The notes under the pieces were generated by a model. It had not been told where the DNA came from. It saw nothing but the letters and a program-made list of their open reading frames with translations, and did not search any database. From Kitagawia praeruptora (taxonomy: Eukaryota > Streptophyta > Magnoliopsida > Apiales > Apiaceae), in assembly GCA_037693485.1 (NCBI GenBank), contig CM075350.1, forward strand, positions 67,684,001 through 67,748,000: 64,000 bases of DNA. The letters run 5' to 3'. The first letter of the stretch is position 1; each line of letters opens with the position of its first letter. This document shows positions 23,110 through 34,489 of the stretch, one piece after another. A program made the position numbers and the translations under genes.

Positions 23110-23514
23110 ATTTTAACCCAGTTTTTAAAAATTATTAAATTCATAATATTTCAATTAAAAATTGGAAAAATGATAAAATTACAATTTATTTAAAATGTAA
23201 AATTCGAGAAAAATGAAAGAATTATTTTTTTCCCAAAATTTATTTTAAAATTTAAAAAAATTGATAAAATAAAATTCTATTCCAAAAATTACAAAAAAAA
23301 TCTTTTTCATTTGAATTCACCCAAAAATATTTATTTAATCGAATAAATGTTGAAAATATATAATTTTTTAATTGAATTGGAGATAATACAAAATATTTAG
23401 AATAAACATGAAAAGAAAATTTTAATTCATTAATAATAATTTTGGAGGGGGGAAAACATCAAAATACAATTTTTATTTAAAACAATTTCTTCGGAGCCCT
23501 CCTTCTTCTTCCGT

Positions 23515-23703
23515 CTACGGATATTCATGTCCGTACAATTTCATCAAATAGGCATTCTCCATGTTAGCCTCTTTCAAGGCTTCTTCGAGCTCTTCGACTT
23601 TTACCTCCAAATCTACAACTTTATCTTCAAGAAGCTTGATTTCTCTCTTGGCTTCTACCAACTTTGTTTTTAAACTAGCATTGTTCTCATTTTTTGAATC
23701 CAT
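23515..23703 (-). CDS. Small coiled-coil protein, 62 aa, copy 2
   Basis: Almost the same protein as at 21491-21721 (LKTKLVEAKREIKLLEDKVV, then EVKVEELEEALKEANMENA) but ending early after YGHEYP, because the sequence after the coiled coil is altered; the basic tail is lost. TATA box CTATAAAT on the minus strand at 23783-23790 and dyads 226-277 bp upstream (23929, 23962). It belongs to the second unit of a roughly 2-kb tandem array. Confidence 0.5.
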   Translation of the reverse strand: MDSKNENNASLKTKLVEAKREIKLLEDKVVDLEVKVEELEEALKEANMENAYLMKLYGHEYP

Positions 23704-23928
23704 GATAAGAAAAATTTTAGGTTGCTAGAGAGAAAAATGAGAAGAAGATTAGAATATGAAATTTTAGGTTGAGGGTGTGAGTATTTATAGAGAAAATATT
23801 TCAAAGTAAAATTTTTTCAACATTAAAATTCAAAATAAAATTTAATGTATCTTGAAAATAACATTTGAATTTTTGGGAATGTAAGTTGAACATACGGAAG
23901 ACTGTGTCAAACTGGTGGGTGTACCCTG

Positions 23929-24045
23929 CCGCAATGAGTCATTGCGGCAGTAAAAATATTGCCGCAATGACTCATCGCGGTATACTACAACAGCATGACA
24001 TCAGCTTGGCGTCAGTTTCTTTACTGTCGCAGTGAGGCCTTGCGG
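23929..24045. promoter_or_regulatory. Cluster of three 19-bp dyads
   Basis: CCGCAA-TGAGTCA-TTGCGG at 23929, CCGCAA-TGACTCA-TCGCGG at 23962 and TCGCAG-TGAGGCC-TTGCGG at 24027. Equivalent in position to the cluster at 21947. Confidence 0.75.
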
Positions 24046-24123
24046 ATGGCAATAATTTTTTATTATTATTTATGTCCTGATATTAAAAATTGGAAAAATG
24101 ATAAAATTACAATTTATTTCAAT

Positions 24124-24315
24124 GAGAAAAAAGCTCCTGAGGTTACCTCAGGAGAGTTACCTGAGATTCTAGTGTATATACATGGTGGCATTTTTGTAAA
24201 TACTGAAAACTATCTAAAAAAATCCTGTAATTACAATTATACCCTCGTGCATTAATATGGAAAATTTAGTTACCTCAGGTAATTTTCCTGAGGTAACCTC
24301 AGGAACATCAAACCC
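24124..24315. mobile_element. Mutator-type MITE, 192 bp
   Basis: Flanked by a 9-bp duplication TATTTCAAT (24115-24123 and 24316-24324). Ends GAGAAAAAAGCTCCTGAGG and, inverted, GGGTTTGATGTTCCTGAGG. Each end contains a palindrome CCTGAGGT-N-ACCTCAGG. The uninterrupted sequence is present in the other fold-back blocks. Non-coding. Confidence 0.85.
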
Positions 24316-24621
24316 TATTTCAATTGTTAAATATAAAATTCGAGAAAAATGAAAAAAAGTATTTTTTCTTCGAATTTATTTTAAAACTTGACAAAATTTG
24401 CATTTAATAATCGAAAAAAGACATAAATTATATTTTATTCCTAATAATTAATTTAAAATTCGAGAAAAATGGGGAAAAAAAATTCCCAGTTTTTTAACTA
24501 AAATTCGAAAGAAAGGATTAATTTAAAATAAATTTGATGTTTTTTTCGAATTTTAAAGCAATAATATTAACGGTTGCTAAAATGAATGGATGTGACATTC
24601 CTGGCCGAGCGGGTTGTTGCG

Positions 24622-24692
24622 AATCGAAACTCCGAGGTTAAGCGTGCTTGGGCTATAGCAATTCTGGGATGGGTGACCCCCTGGGAAGTTCC
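24622..24692 (+). other. 5S rRNA-derived segment
   Basis: Same 5S-like stretch as in blocks 1 and 2 (GGTTAAGCGTGCTTGGGC, GATGGGTGACC, CCTGGGAAGT). Confidence 0.75.
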
Positions 24693-25143
24693 TTTTTGCT
24701 CAAAAAAATTAGATAAATGTTTTTTAAAATTATATTTTAATCCAAATGTCCCAGGAAAAAATAATTTAGTAGATTCAGAAAAATTAGATAATAATTATTT
24801 ATTTATAATTATTGCTTTAAAATTCGAAAAAAACATCAAATTTTATTTTAAATTAATCCTTTCTTTCGAATTTTAGTTAAAAAATTGGGAATTTTTTTTC
24901 CATTTTTCTCGAATTTTAAATTAATTATTAGGAATAAAATATAATTTATGCCTTTTTTCGATTTTTAAATGCAAATTTTGTCAAGTTTTAAAATAAAATT
25001 TGGGGAAAAATAATTTTTTTCATTTTTCTCGAATTTTACATTTAACAATTGAAATAAATTGTAATTTTATCATTTTTCCAATTTTTAATATCAGGACATA
25101 AATAATAATAATAAATTATTGCTATCCGCAAGGCCTCATTGCG

Positions 25144-25244
25144 GCAGGGAGGAGTCCAGTAGCTTTTCTCTCTCCTCCCCTGTTTTCCCCTGTCACAGGG
25201 GAAAACAGGGGAGGAGAGAGAAAAGCTACTGGACTCCTCCCTGC
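25144..25244. repeat. 101-bp perfect palindrome flanked by dyads
   Basis: Two 50-bp arms (25144-25193 and 25195-25244) are exact reverse complements around a single C. The symmetry continues imperfectly outward through the dyads at 25126 (GGCCTCA) and 25244 (TGAGGCC), giving about 137 bp in all. Blocks 1 and 2 have only short remnants in this place. Confidence 0.9.
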
Positions 25245-25276
25245 TGCATTGAGGCCTTGCGGATAGACACATCCTG

Positions 25277-25295
25277 CCGCAATAAGGACTTGCGG
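25277..25295. promoter_or_regulatory. 19-bp dyad, spacer TAAGGAC
   Basis: CCGCAA-TAAGGAC-TTGCGG, downstream of the transposase gene and followed by GATAGACACAT, which also follows the preceding dyad. Confidence 0.7.
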
Positions 25296-25568
25296 ATAGA
25301 CACATTATTTTTTTTTCTTGATATTAAAATTTGGAAAATGATAAAATTCAAATTTATTTCAATTGTTAAATATAAAATTCGAGATAAATTAAAGATTTCG
25401 TTAAGTGTTTTACTAATTTATGTGTTTTTCCTAATATTCGAAAAATTGGAAAAAAAAAATCTAATTTAAACTAGTACAAATGCATGGATTGCATATTAAT
25501 ACCTTACATTGAAAATTAAGATTATAATTAATAAAAATAGTTTCAAATATTACAGAATACAATTGAAA

Positions 25569-28156
25569 CTAATTGCCAGGACAATTTCTTCTATCATGGT
25601 TTGCTCCTACCAACCCACATTTTCTGCATTTTCGTTGCTTGGTTGTTGAAGTTGACGTTTCAATACCACTTTTATATCTTGCCGCTTTCTTTCGTCCCTT
25701 AGTTTGTGACATTGGAGGATCGAATATCGGATCATGATCCCAATCTTCTTGAGGAAACTACTCGTTCATTTGTTCGATCTTATCTTCTTGTGGAAAAGCA
25801 ATTTCCACGTGACACCTCTCTCGCTCAATCAAGTTCATCACGTAGTTGAAACGTGGGACGGAACAACTACCAACAGCGCCTAAATTTTGAAATGATTTGC
25901 ACAATGCACTATACCTTGATGCTTGTGATTCACCAACATTACCAAGAACGGGAGGGGTATAAGGTAGAGGTCCGGCAATTTTGTTGCCATTTTTTGTCCA
26001 CCTAGACATGATGTAATCATTCGGTAAAGGTTTTTTTGTTTCATGTCTAGGTAACGGATCATGTGTTTACAAATCATCCCGGAATGTTCAAATTGCATAC
26101 AAACACATTCAATCTGTCCATCAATATGGGCCGTCAACCGATAGCTTCTTCTACGATCCTCCGGCACGGTAGACTTCTCAACCACGAACATTTTAAATAA
26201 ATGACATCCACCTTTAGTTTTCGTCACGACATAAGATGTACTTTTTAGAAGCTCCTTTTGAAAACGCCTAAACATCTCTTTCGTGTAAATTTCGGATGCA
26301 TGAATTTCCAAGGAAGATTGCAATACTAGTCTCCTTTCCCTTTCTTCGCTCTCGTAGTCACTTTTAACCTCCCTAAGATATTGTGCCTCCAAAGCCTTTT
26401 GGGAATTCTCAATGAATTCTTTCAAACAGGTAGATGCTTGCACATATTCATCAAAAAATGCATTCATTGATTCGCTTCTGGAGGTAGTGGTCATACCGGC
26501 GGCAAAATGCGACTTTGTGTAAGCACCAATCCATTGATGTCTAATGCGATACATTTCATTTAACCAAACATGATCCTCAAGTTTGTACTTCTCGACCAAT
26601 TCCTCCCATCTACCTTCAAATTTCGTGGGAGACAACGACTTGTACACACATGCATTAAAATCTGTTTTGAATTCTGGATATTTGGTGTACAAACTAGATA
26701 ACTTCTCGGGAAATTTACTACTTATATGCCATGTACAATATAAGTGATTTGTTTCGGGCATAACCATGGAAATATCATTTCCCAAAGCAATGTCTTAATC
26801 GGTAATTATTGAAGTGGGAGGTTTGTTGTCAACGGCTTCCAACCAAGTTTTTAAAACCCATTGATAAGAAGTCTCGGTCTCATCTCTCATGAGTGCAAAT
26901 CCAAACAAAATATTTTGGTAATGGTGGTTCACCCCCGTAATAGGTATGAAAGGCATACAATACCTATTCGTTCGATAAGTTGAGTCGAACGTCACCACAT
27001 CACCAAAATTCTTGTAAGCGTTCATGCATCGAGGATCAACCCATACCAAACCTTTAACACGATTCTCGTTATCCACATCCACTCGATAGAAGAAATGACC
27101 GAACGCATTCTCTTGTTGTAACTTTCGTAACAAGACCAAGCCACACTCCGCATCACCGGAATCAAACACTCGGTGCCGAATATCCCGTATGACATTACGT
27201 ACATCTTGATTAGAAAACCCTAAATTTTCAATGCCTCCACATGTCTCACCAAGATATTTCATCACTTTACTCGTCTCGATCCCCGATTTGTTAAACAACT
27301 CAATCAATGATCGGGTGATCGGATCGATGTTGCGTGATGTTTGAAAAAATTGTCGCTTATCCGGTGTTACCATGGAATGATTATGTTTCAAATCAACCAA
27401 AGTTACCTTCCATTTGTTTACATTCACTAGGTGACATACGTACATTCGAGCACGACAATTCGTTCGTGGATCTACATCCCTAATGCGTCGTTTTCCTTTA
27501 TCAAGATAATCTGATTCCGGTGCTACTCTTCCACCCTTCTTACAAATAAACAAACGGGATGATGGATCATGACTCCGTTGATGTTTATGAGTATTCCTAA
27601 TTATTATCTCGAATACGACATTTTGACCATAATTTCTATAAAAACTTTCCGCCTCATCTAATGTATCGAAAATCATTCCAACACAAGGCACAACCTTATT
27701 AACATCCGCAAATGTAAAATCAAAATTTTGGTTTCCAATATCCTCATCATCATCATTTTTTCTCATCCTAACATCCTCATCATCAACATTTTTTCCCATC
27801 CTAACATCCTCCTCATCATCAATTTTTTCCATCCTAATATCCTCATCTCCTTCATCATCATTTTTTCCCATCCCAAATTTCTCATCTTTTTCATCATCAC
27901 CATCACTAATAATTATCATGTTTTTACCCTTTCCACCATCATTTTTTTCCCCACCAACATCATCAACATTCATTTTATTTTTATGAACATTGTAATTCAC
28001 TCTACGTTTATGAACACTACTATAATAATTATCAATATCTACATCATCAACGAATAATTTACGAGAAACATGATTTTTTTTAACGGGCGGCGTAACATAA
28101 TCATCACCATTACGTTCACTAGATGAACTAGAAGAGCTAAATAAAAATGAAGCCAT
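25569..28156 (-). pseudogene. FAR1/MURA-type Mutator transposase, decayed
   Basis: Starts at the Met followed by a Ser run (28156). It has an acidic, Asp/Glu-rich N-terminus with repeated MGKNDDE-like units, a FAR1-type DNA-binding domain (FDTLDEAESFYRNYGQN, IIRNTHKHQRSHDPSSRLFIC), a MULE transposase core (FGDVVTFDSTYRTNRYCMPF, GFALMRDETETSYQWVLKTW, SIITD), a SWIM zinc finger (CVCMQFEHSGMICKH) and a C-terminal zinc knuckle (CRKCGLVGANHDRRNC). Three lesions: TAA at 26795-26797 right after SIITD, a 1-nt change in an A-run near 26030 that shifts frame before the LSRWTKN-type motif, and TAG at 25755-25757. All regions are otherwise recognisable, so it died recently. Dyads of the CCGCAA-N7 family lie on both sides. 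Confidence 0.85.
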
Positions 28157-28311
28157 TGAATAGAGCACTAACCTTAATTTTGGATGAATTTTTGAGCTCC
28201 AAACCCTTGAAATTTTTGAGCACTTGGTTGGTGTTTTCTGCTGTTTGGAAAAAAGGAAATTGGAAAAAAAGACAAATTCTGTAACCTTAAAGGAAACAGA
28301 TTTCACGCCTA

Positions 28312-28481
28312 CCGCAATGTTTCATTGCGGCAGGAAGCCTTAATTGCCAACTGCCGCAATGAAACATTGCTGCGGATGGTTCATTTATTACCAGCCACCA
28401 ACCATAATTAATGACTTAAAATTTTTCTGAGCCACAACCAAACATTGCGGCAGGAAAAATTACCGCAATGTCTCATTGCGG
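28312..28481. promoter_or_regulatory. Dyads upstream of the transposase gene
   Basis: CCGCAA-TGTTTCA-TTGCGG at 28312, its inverted mate CCGCAA-TGAAACA-TTGC at 28354 (right half altered) and CCGCAA-TGTCTCA-TTGCGG at 28463, plus a half site near 28444. They start 156 bp upstream of the transposase ATG. The first two form a larger hairpin with each other. Confidence 0.75.
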
Positions 28482-28690
28482 CATCAATTTAAGATTTTTT
28501 ATTTTTTTTGTTTAATTTTTAAATCTTCAAATATGCATCAAAATAATAAAATATATTAATTTTAACTTTAAAGTATCTTTAATAATGTAATATGGATATT
28601 TTTTACATGTTATGTAGTTTAAATAATGATGGAATGACATGTACATCTCAATCTTAGATAAATGTTGAAAAATAAATCAGGATGGTAACA
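28482..28690. other. AT-rich spacer
   Basis: No gene or clear repeat seen. Confidence 0.4.
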
Positions 28691-28693
28691 TTT

Positions 28694-28997
28694 ACCTTCC
28701 AAATTAATTTATTATTTTTTGAAATATTGGGAATATCACTAAATTAGACAGATATTGACTTACGTGCGGTTGTATCGTCGATAAGTATTTTTTAAAAAAT
28801 AGAAACAACAATCCGGGACAAAGCACTAGTTAGATATACTGGTCAAATCGATAGTTCACTACCACTTTTACCATCCAAATAAACTTATTATTTTTTCAAA
28901 ACTTGGGAATATCACTAAATTAGACATATATTGACTTACGTGCGGTTGGATCGTCGATAAGTATTTTTTAAAAAATAGAAACAACAATCCGGGATTA
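28694..28997. repeat. Direct duplication, about 125 bp, 175 bp apart
   Basis: Two copies (about 28694-28818 and 28872-28997) sharing GGGAATATCACTAAATTAGA, CTTACGTGCGGTTG and AACAACAATCCGGGA. The second copy runs into the junction with the right arm. Confidence 0.8.
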
Positions 28998-29004
28998 GAA
29001 ATGA

Positions 29005-29040
29005 AGTTCCCTTTTTCCAATTTTTTTTTAAGTTTGCTCA
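29005..29040. other. Breakpoint: piece of fold-back centre joined to the right arm
   Basis: GAAGTTCCCTTTTTCC, an A/T run and AAGTTTGCTCAA match the 5S-segment edge and central loop of the fold-back blocks (for example 20.49-20.53 kb). At 29041 the sequence becomes PMD-gene intron (AATACAATACGTCACAAAG), which continues in the left arm at 16663-16681. Confidence 0.75.
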
Positions 29041-29084
29041 AATACAATACGTCACAAAGTTGAGTCAAAGTTAAAGATTATTAC

Positions 29085-30075
29085 ATCAAGGTTGACACCA
29101 GGAGGGATGGGGCGGTCTGATAAAGGTGTTACCATGTGTGTAGAAGGAGAAGGAGCAACTGTAGTCTGAACCTGTATCGGCTGTGAAGGAGGAGGGCTAA
29201 CCTGCAACCACAATGTGATAAAAACATGAATAACATATTCATGTTGTTGGTATATAAGAAAGGAAATCACAAATAAGAGAGATTAGTACCTCAATATGAG
29301 CATCAGGGGGGACAGACTGTGAAGGAGGAGGGCTAGATCCTAGGGTCGGCTGTGTAACAGGAGGAGCAGCTGCTGTAGTCTCAACTGTAGTCTGAACCTG
29401 TATAAGCTGTGAAGGAGGAGGGCTAACCTGCAACCACAATGTGATAAAAACATGAATAACATATTCATGTTGTTGGTATATAAGAAAGGAAATCACAAAT
29501 AAGAGAGATTAGTACCTCAATATGAGCATCAGGGGGGACAGACTGTGAAGGAGGAGGGCTAGATCCCAGGGTCGGCTGTGTAACAGGAGGAGCAGCTGCT
29601 GTAGTCTCAACTGTAGTCTGAACCTGTATAAGCTGTGAAGGAGGAGAGCTAACCTGCAACCACAATGTGATAAAAACATGAATAACATATTCATGTTGTT
29701 GGTTTATAAGAAAGGAAATCACAAATAGGAGAGATTAGCACCTCAATATGAGCATCAGGGGGGACAGACTGTGAAGGAGGAGGGCTAGATCCCAAGGTCG
29801 GCTGTGTAACAGGAGGAGCAGCTGCTGTAGTCTCAACAGTAGTCTTAATCTGTATAAGCTGTGAAGGAGGAGGGCTAACCTGCAACCGCAATGTGATAAA
29901 AACATGAATAACATATTCATGCTGTTGGTATATAAGAAAGGAAATCACAAATAGGAGAGATTAGTACCTCAATATGAGCATCAGGGGGGACAGACTGTGA
30001 AGGAGGAGGGCTAGATCCCAGGGTCGGCTGTGTAACAGGAGGAGCAGCTGATGTAGTCTCAACTGTAGTCTCAAT
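29085..30075 (-). CDS. Five tandem Pro/Thr-rich exon units (right arm)
   Basis: Exons 29980-30075, 29742-29879, 29516-29653, 29290-29427 and 29085-29201, with starts 226 bp apart from the second on. Same splice signals and repeats as at 15.9-16.6 kb, but with one additional 138-nt exon unit. Confidence 0.75.
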
Positions 30076-30094
30076 CTGCAACCGCAATGTGATA

Positions 30095-31140
30095 ACCCTT
30101 ATTTCTCTATTTCTTGCATTTTAGACCATTATTTCTCTATTTCTTGCATTTTATAACCTTATTTCTATAATTTTGCATTTTAGACCTTTATTTTTCTATT
30201 TCTTGCATTTTATAACTTTACTTCTCTATTTCTTGCATTTTAGACCTTTACTTCTCTATTTCTTGCATTTTAGACCTTTATTTCTCTATTTCTTGCATTT
30301 TAGACCTTTATTTCTCTATTTCTTGCATTTTAGACCCTTATTTCTCTATTTCTTGCATTTTATAACCTTATTTCTATAATTTTGCATTTTAGACCTTTAT
30401 TTTTCTATTTCTTGCATTTTATAACCTTAGTTCTATAATTTTTCATTTTAGACCTTTATTTCTCTATTTCTTGCATTTTAAACCTTTATTTCTCTATTTC
30501 TTGCATTTTAGACCCTTATTTCTCTATTTCTTGCATTTTATAACCTTATTTCTATAATTTTGCATTTTAGACCTTTATTTCTCTATTTCTTGCATTTTAT
30601 AACCTTAGTTCTATAATTTTGCATCTTAGACCTTTATTTCTCTATTTCTTGCATTTTAGACCTTTATTTCTCTATTTCTTGCATTTTAGACCCTTATTTC
30701 TCTATTTCTTGCATTTTATAACCTTATTTCTATAATTTTGCATTTTAGACCTTTATTTTTCTATTTCTTGCATTTTATAACTTTACTTCTCTATTTCTTG
30801 CATTTTAGACCTTTATTTCTCTATTTCTTGCATTTTAGACCCTTATTTCTCCATTTCTTGCATTTTATAACCTTATTTCTATAATTTTGCATTTTAGACC
30901 TTTATTTTTCTATTTCTTGCATTTTATAACTTTACTTCTCTATTTCTTGCATTTTAGACCTTTACTTCTCTATTTCTTGCATTTTAGACCTTTACTTCTC
31001 TATTTCTTGCATTTTAGACCTTTACTTCTCTATTTCTTGCCTTTTAGACCTTTACTTCTCTATTTCTTGCATTTTAGACCCTTATTTCTCTATTTCTTGC
31101 ATTTTAGACCCTTATTTCTATAATTTTGCATTTAGACCTT
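30095..31140 (-). repeat. 30-bp intronic minisatellite (right arm)
   Basis: The counterpart of 14990-15868, about 1.05 kb, of unit TTGCATTTTAGACCTTTATT as read on the plus strand. Copy number differs from the left arm. Confidence 0.85.
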
Positions 31141-31166
31141 TATAGTATTTTTATAGAAGTACAAAC

Positions 31167-31424
31167 CTCAGTATTTCGACGTATGATCCAGTCCTTGGGC
31201 CATGCAACATGAGATCCAACAGCTTGCTTGACCGTCTCCATCTCACCAGGTACTGGAACTGGAATCATGGCTTCTAGTTGGATCCCACTATCCACTGACA
31301 CTCTCAGACATCCAGTAGGCATTGGCTTGCCATGTATTTTCCTACTCATTTCTCCTCCATCCGGGTAAGCCATGCCATAGGCAACCTTGTTGCCATCCAC
31401 TGCCAAATCACATGGTATTGGAGC
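31167..31424 (-). CDS. DUF8039-like exon, intact
   Basis: 258 nt encoding 86 residues including MPTGCLRVSVDSGIQLEAMI, VPGEMETVKQAVGSHVAWPK and DWIIRRNTE, with TTGTAG acceptor and GAG|GTTTGTAC donor. The left copy has lost one base. Confidence 0.7.
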
Positions 31425-32572
31425 CTACAATTATGATAACAAAAGTCAAACAGGAGAGATTAGTACCTCAATGGTATATAAGAAGAAAATCACAAATAGG
31501 AGACATTAGTACCTCAATCTGAGCATGATGGGGGACAGATGCCGGGGTAGGCTCTGTCACAGCAGGAATAGTGCTAACCTGCAACCACAATGAGATAAAA
31601 ACACGAACATATAAAAAGTTGGTATATAAGAAGGAAATTACAGTAAGGAGAGATTAATATGAGCATGAGGGGGATAGATACCGGCGTAGACTGTGAAGGA
31701 GGAGGGCTAGATACTGGGGTCGTCTGTGTAACAGGAGGAGCAGCTGCTGTAGCCTCAACCTATAAGATACACCGATCATGCATTTTATACCCTTATTAAT
31801 TTCTATAATTCTTGCATTAAACCAAGCGTTAAGGATTGATACCTCAACTTGGACTATAGGCGGGACAGATACCAGGGTAGGCTGTGTAGCAAGAGCATCT
31901 GTAGTCTCAACCTGCAATTATATGTCAACGAACCGATCACATAGTTATATATATAATTCCTCCTAAGTGACTCGAATTAAACCTAGCATTAAGGATTACT
32001 ACCTGACGAGGACGTTTATAAGAGACATGAGGTGTGGCATCGTGCGTAAGTGAAGCATGAGAATCAACAGTCTCAACCTACAATAAAATATACAACAATC
32101 ATACATATATTCAATCCACTACATTCAAAGATAACTAGTATCAAAAGATTACTACCTCACGCAAACGTTTCTGAGAAACGGCTAGTGGAGGCTGCTGCGA
32201 AGATGAAGGACCGCTGGGGTCAATATCCATATCATGTGCACGAGAGGGTCTATCAAAACTAGGTCTGATAAATCCAACAACCCTCCACTCGGTGTTGATC
32301 TGATCATAACGAGCCAAAAACTCAGTGATGATATCAAAGAACCACTCGGGGGGATCACGCTCGTAAATGGCATGTAATGTCCTCATTCCACAATCCAGCT
32401 GCATTGAAGTATTTAGATGCAGGAATTAGATAAATAAAGGTCTAAAGTGCAAAAGTATATAAATAAAGGTCTAAAATGCAGAAATATATAAATAAATGTC
32501 TAAAATGCATGAATGGGAGAAATAAAGGTCTAAAATGCAAGAATTAGAAAAATAACGGTATATAATGCATAC

Positions 32573-33344
32573 CGCATCAGCCATGTCCTGCTGGGGATAC
32601 CAGTCACGAGGCACAATCTTAGAACGATGCTCAGCCACAAATGGAGCAATCCTTAGCTTACTGACGCGCCTGTACCAATACATGTACTCCTCTATAGACA
32701 CGTAATTGCCCTCCTCGACAATAGGTATCATGCCATCATTAAAAGCATGCCACTCCTCAACGTAATCTGCCAAGGTCACTGTATGATTGTCCCGCACCCA
32801 ACGAGATGCTCTCTCCGTCCGCAGTGAAGTCATGGCAACCGGGGCCTGTGGGATATGCTGTAGAATACCAAACTATCTCAAGACTCTATCTGGCATGACA
32901 TACTCAACGATATCAAAAGAAATGAGAGGGACACGACCGAGAGCCATATAGTGAGCATCCATCAAATCGATATTATAATCCACATCAACATCCTGAATGT
33001 CATAAAATCTCTGATAAGGCTGCCATGTCAGCCAACCAAGCTGAAAGCTGTCAAAGTCCCCCCGATAAAGACCTGTATGGTGGTGGGGGTTAACCCTCCT
33101 CCCATCTACCGGCTCAGCCCAAGCCAATGCCCTCGGCCAAACAAAATCCATACGAGGTGCTATCAGAGGTGCCCCAGGCAACAACCTCTCGTAAGACCAA
33201 AGCTGCAAAAGCATGGTGCACCCACTAATAGCTTTGGCACCCTTCTGAGCAGCCTTGGCCAAACCCCTGAACAAATAGCTCAAAACCGCAGCTCCCCAGA
33301 CATACTCCTTAATCTCATGCGCATTCTGGATTAACTGTAAATAC
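32573..33344 (-). pseudogene. PMD core exon (right arm) with TAG
   Basis: A 772-nt exon, uninterrupted by the LTR element, which proves the target site GCTAA of that insertion. The nonsense codon at 32873-32875 and the preceding change (GGACAG in the left copy, AGATAG here) are both G-to-A or C-to-T transitions. Confidence 0.8.
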
Positions 33345-33673
33345 CTACAAAAATTCAGGAAATGCAAATTAAGGTAAGAATTCAATAATTGGAGAAATTA
33401 AGGATGAACATGCAAGAAATGTGAAATTTAAGGCATAAAATGCAAGAATAAGATAAATTTAAGCATAAATTGCAAGGACTAGAGAGAGAAATGAAGTCAA
33501 GAAGTACCTAGGATGCACGGTGTCTCTATTCGATGAAGGAAACAACACACCCCCAATGATGTAAAAAAGATAAGCCCGGGTGTACACAAGGTCATCATGC
33601 TCGATAAACTCGGGAGAAGGCTTCTCCGATTTCTTTTTATACATTTCCCTCAACCTATGAAGCTTCACCCCAC

Positions 33674-34489
33674 CTAAATTGCAAAGAAATAAAAATTTAA
33701 GGTATAATATGCAAGAATTAAACAAATAAAGGATTAAAATGCAAGAAATTAGAATTTATGGGCTAAAATGCAATAACTAGATAATTATCTTCCTAAATTG
33801 CAAAGAAATGATAATTTAATGTATAACATGCAAGAATTAAACAAATTAAGGACTAAAATGCAAGAAATTAGAATTCTTGGGCTAAAATGCAATAAGTAGA
33901 TAATTATCTTCCTAAATTGCAAAGAAATGATAATTTAATGTATAACATGCAAGAATTAAACAAATAAAGAATTAAAAGGCAAGAAATTAGAATTTATGGG
34001 CTAAAATGCAATAACTAGATAATTATCTTCCTAAATTGCAAAGAAATGGAAATTTAAGGTATAACATGCAAGAATTAAACAAATTAAGGACTAAAATGCA
34101 AGAAATTAGAATTTATGGGTTAAAATGCAATAAGTAGATAATTATCTTCCTAAATTGCAAAGAAATGATAATTTAATGTATAACATGCAAGAATTAAAAA
34201 AATTAAGGACTAAAATGCAAGAAATTAGAATTTATGGACTAAAATGTAATAACTAGATAATTATCTTCCAAAATTGCAAAGAAATGATAATTTAATGTAT
34301 AACATGCAAGAATTAAACAAATTAAGGACTAAAATGCAAGAAATTAGAATTTATGGACTAAAATGCAATAACTAGATAATTATCTTCCTAAATTGCAAAG
34401 AAATGAAAATTTAATGTATAACATGCAAGAATTAAACATGTTAAGGACTAAAATGCAAGTAATTAGAATTTATGGACTAAAATTCAAAC
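33674..34489 (-). repeat. Intron repeats (right arm mate of 185-1037)
   Basis: Tandem 100-120-bp repeats with CTAAAATGCAA and AGATAATTATCTTCCTAAAT. Slightly shorter than in the left arm. Confidence 0.75.

Larger units (their letters stand above)
24027..25144. repeat. Fold-back block 3, partly deleted
   Basis: Third unit, with outer dyads at 24027 and 25126. The left arm is interrupted by a 192-bp MITE. The 5S-derived segment survives only in plus orientation (24622-24692); the inverted mate is missing. Confidence 0.75.

Noticed and set aside
20292..24692. Functional 5S rRNA genes
   Set aside because: The 5' third of 5S is missing and the rest carries several changes. The segments sit in inverted arms, not in a 5S array.
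27728..28057. Plus-strand open frame rich in Ile/Asn/Pro
   Set aside because: Antisense shadow of the acidic repeats of the transposase gene.
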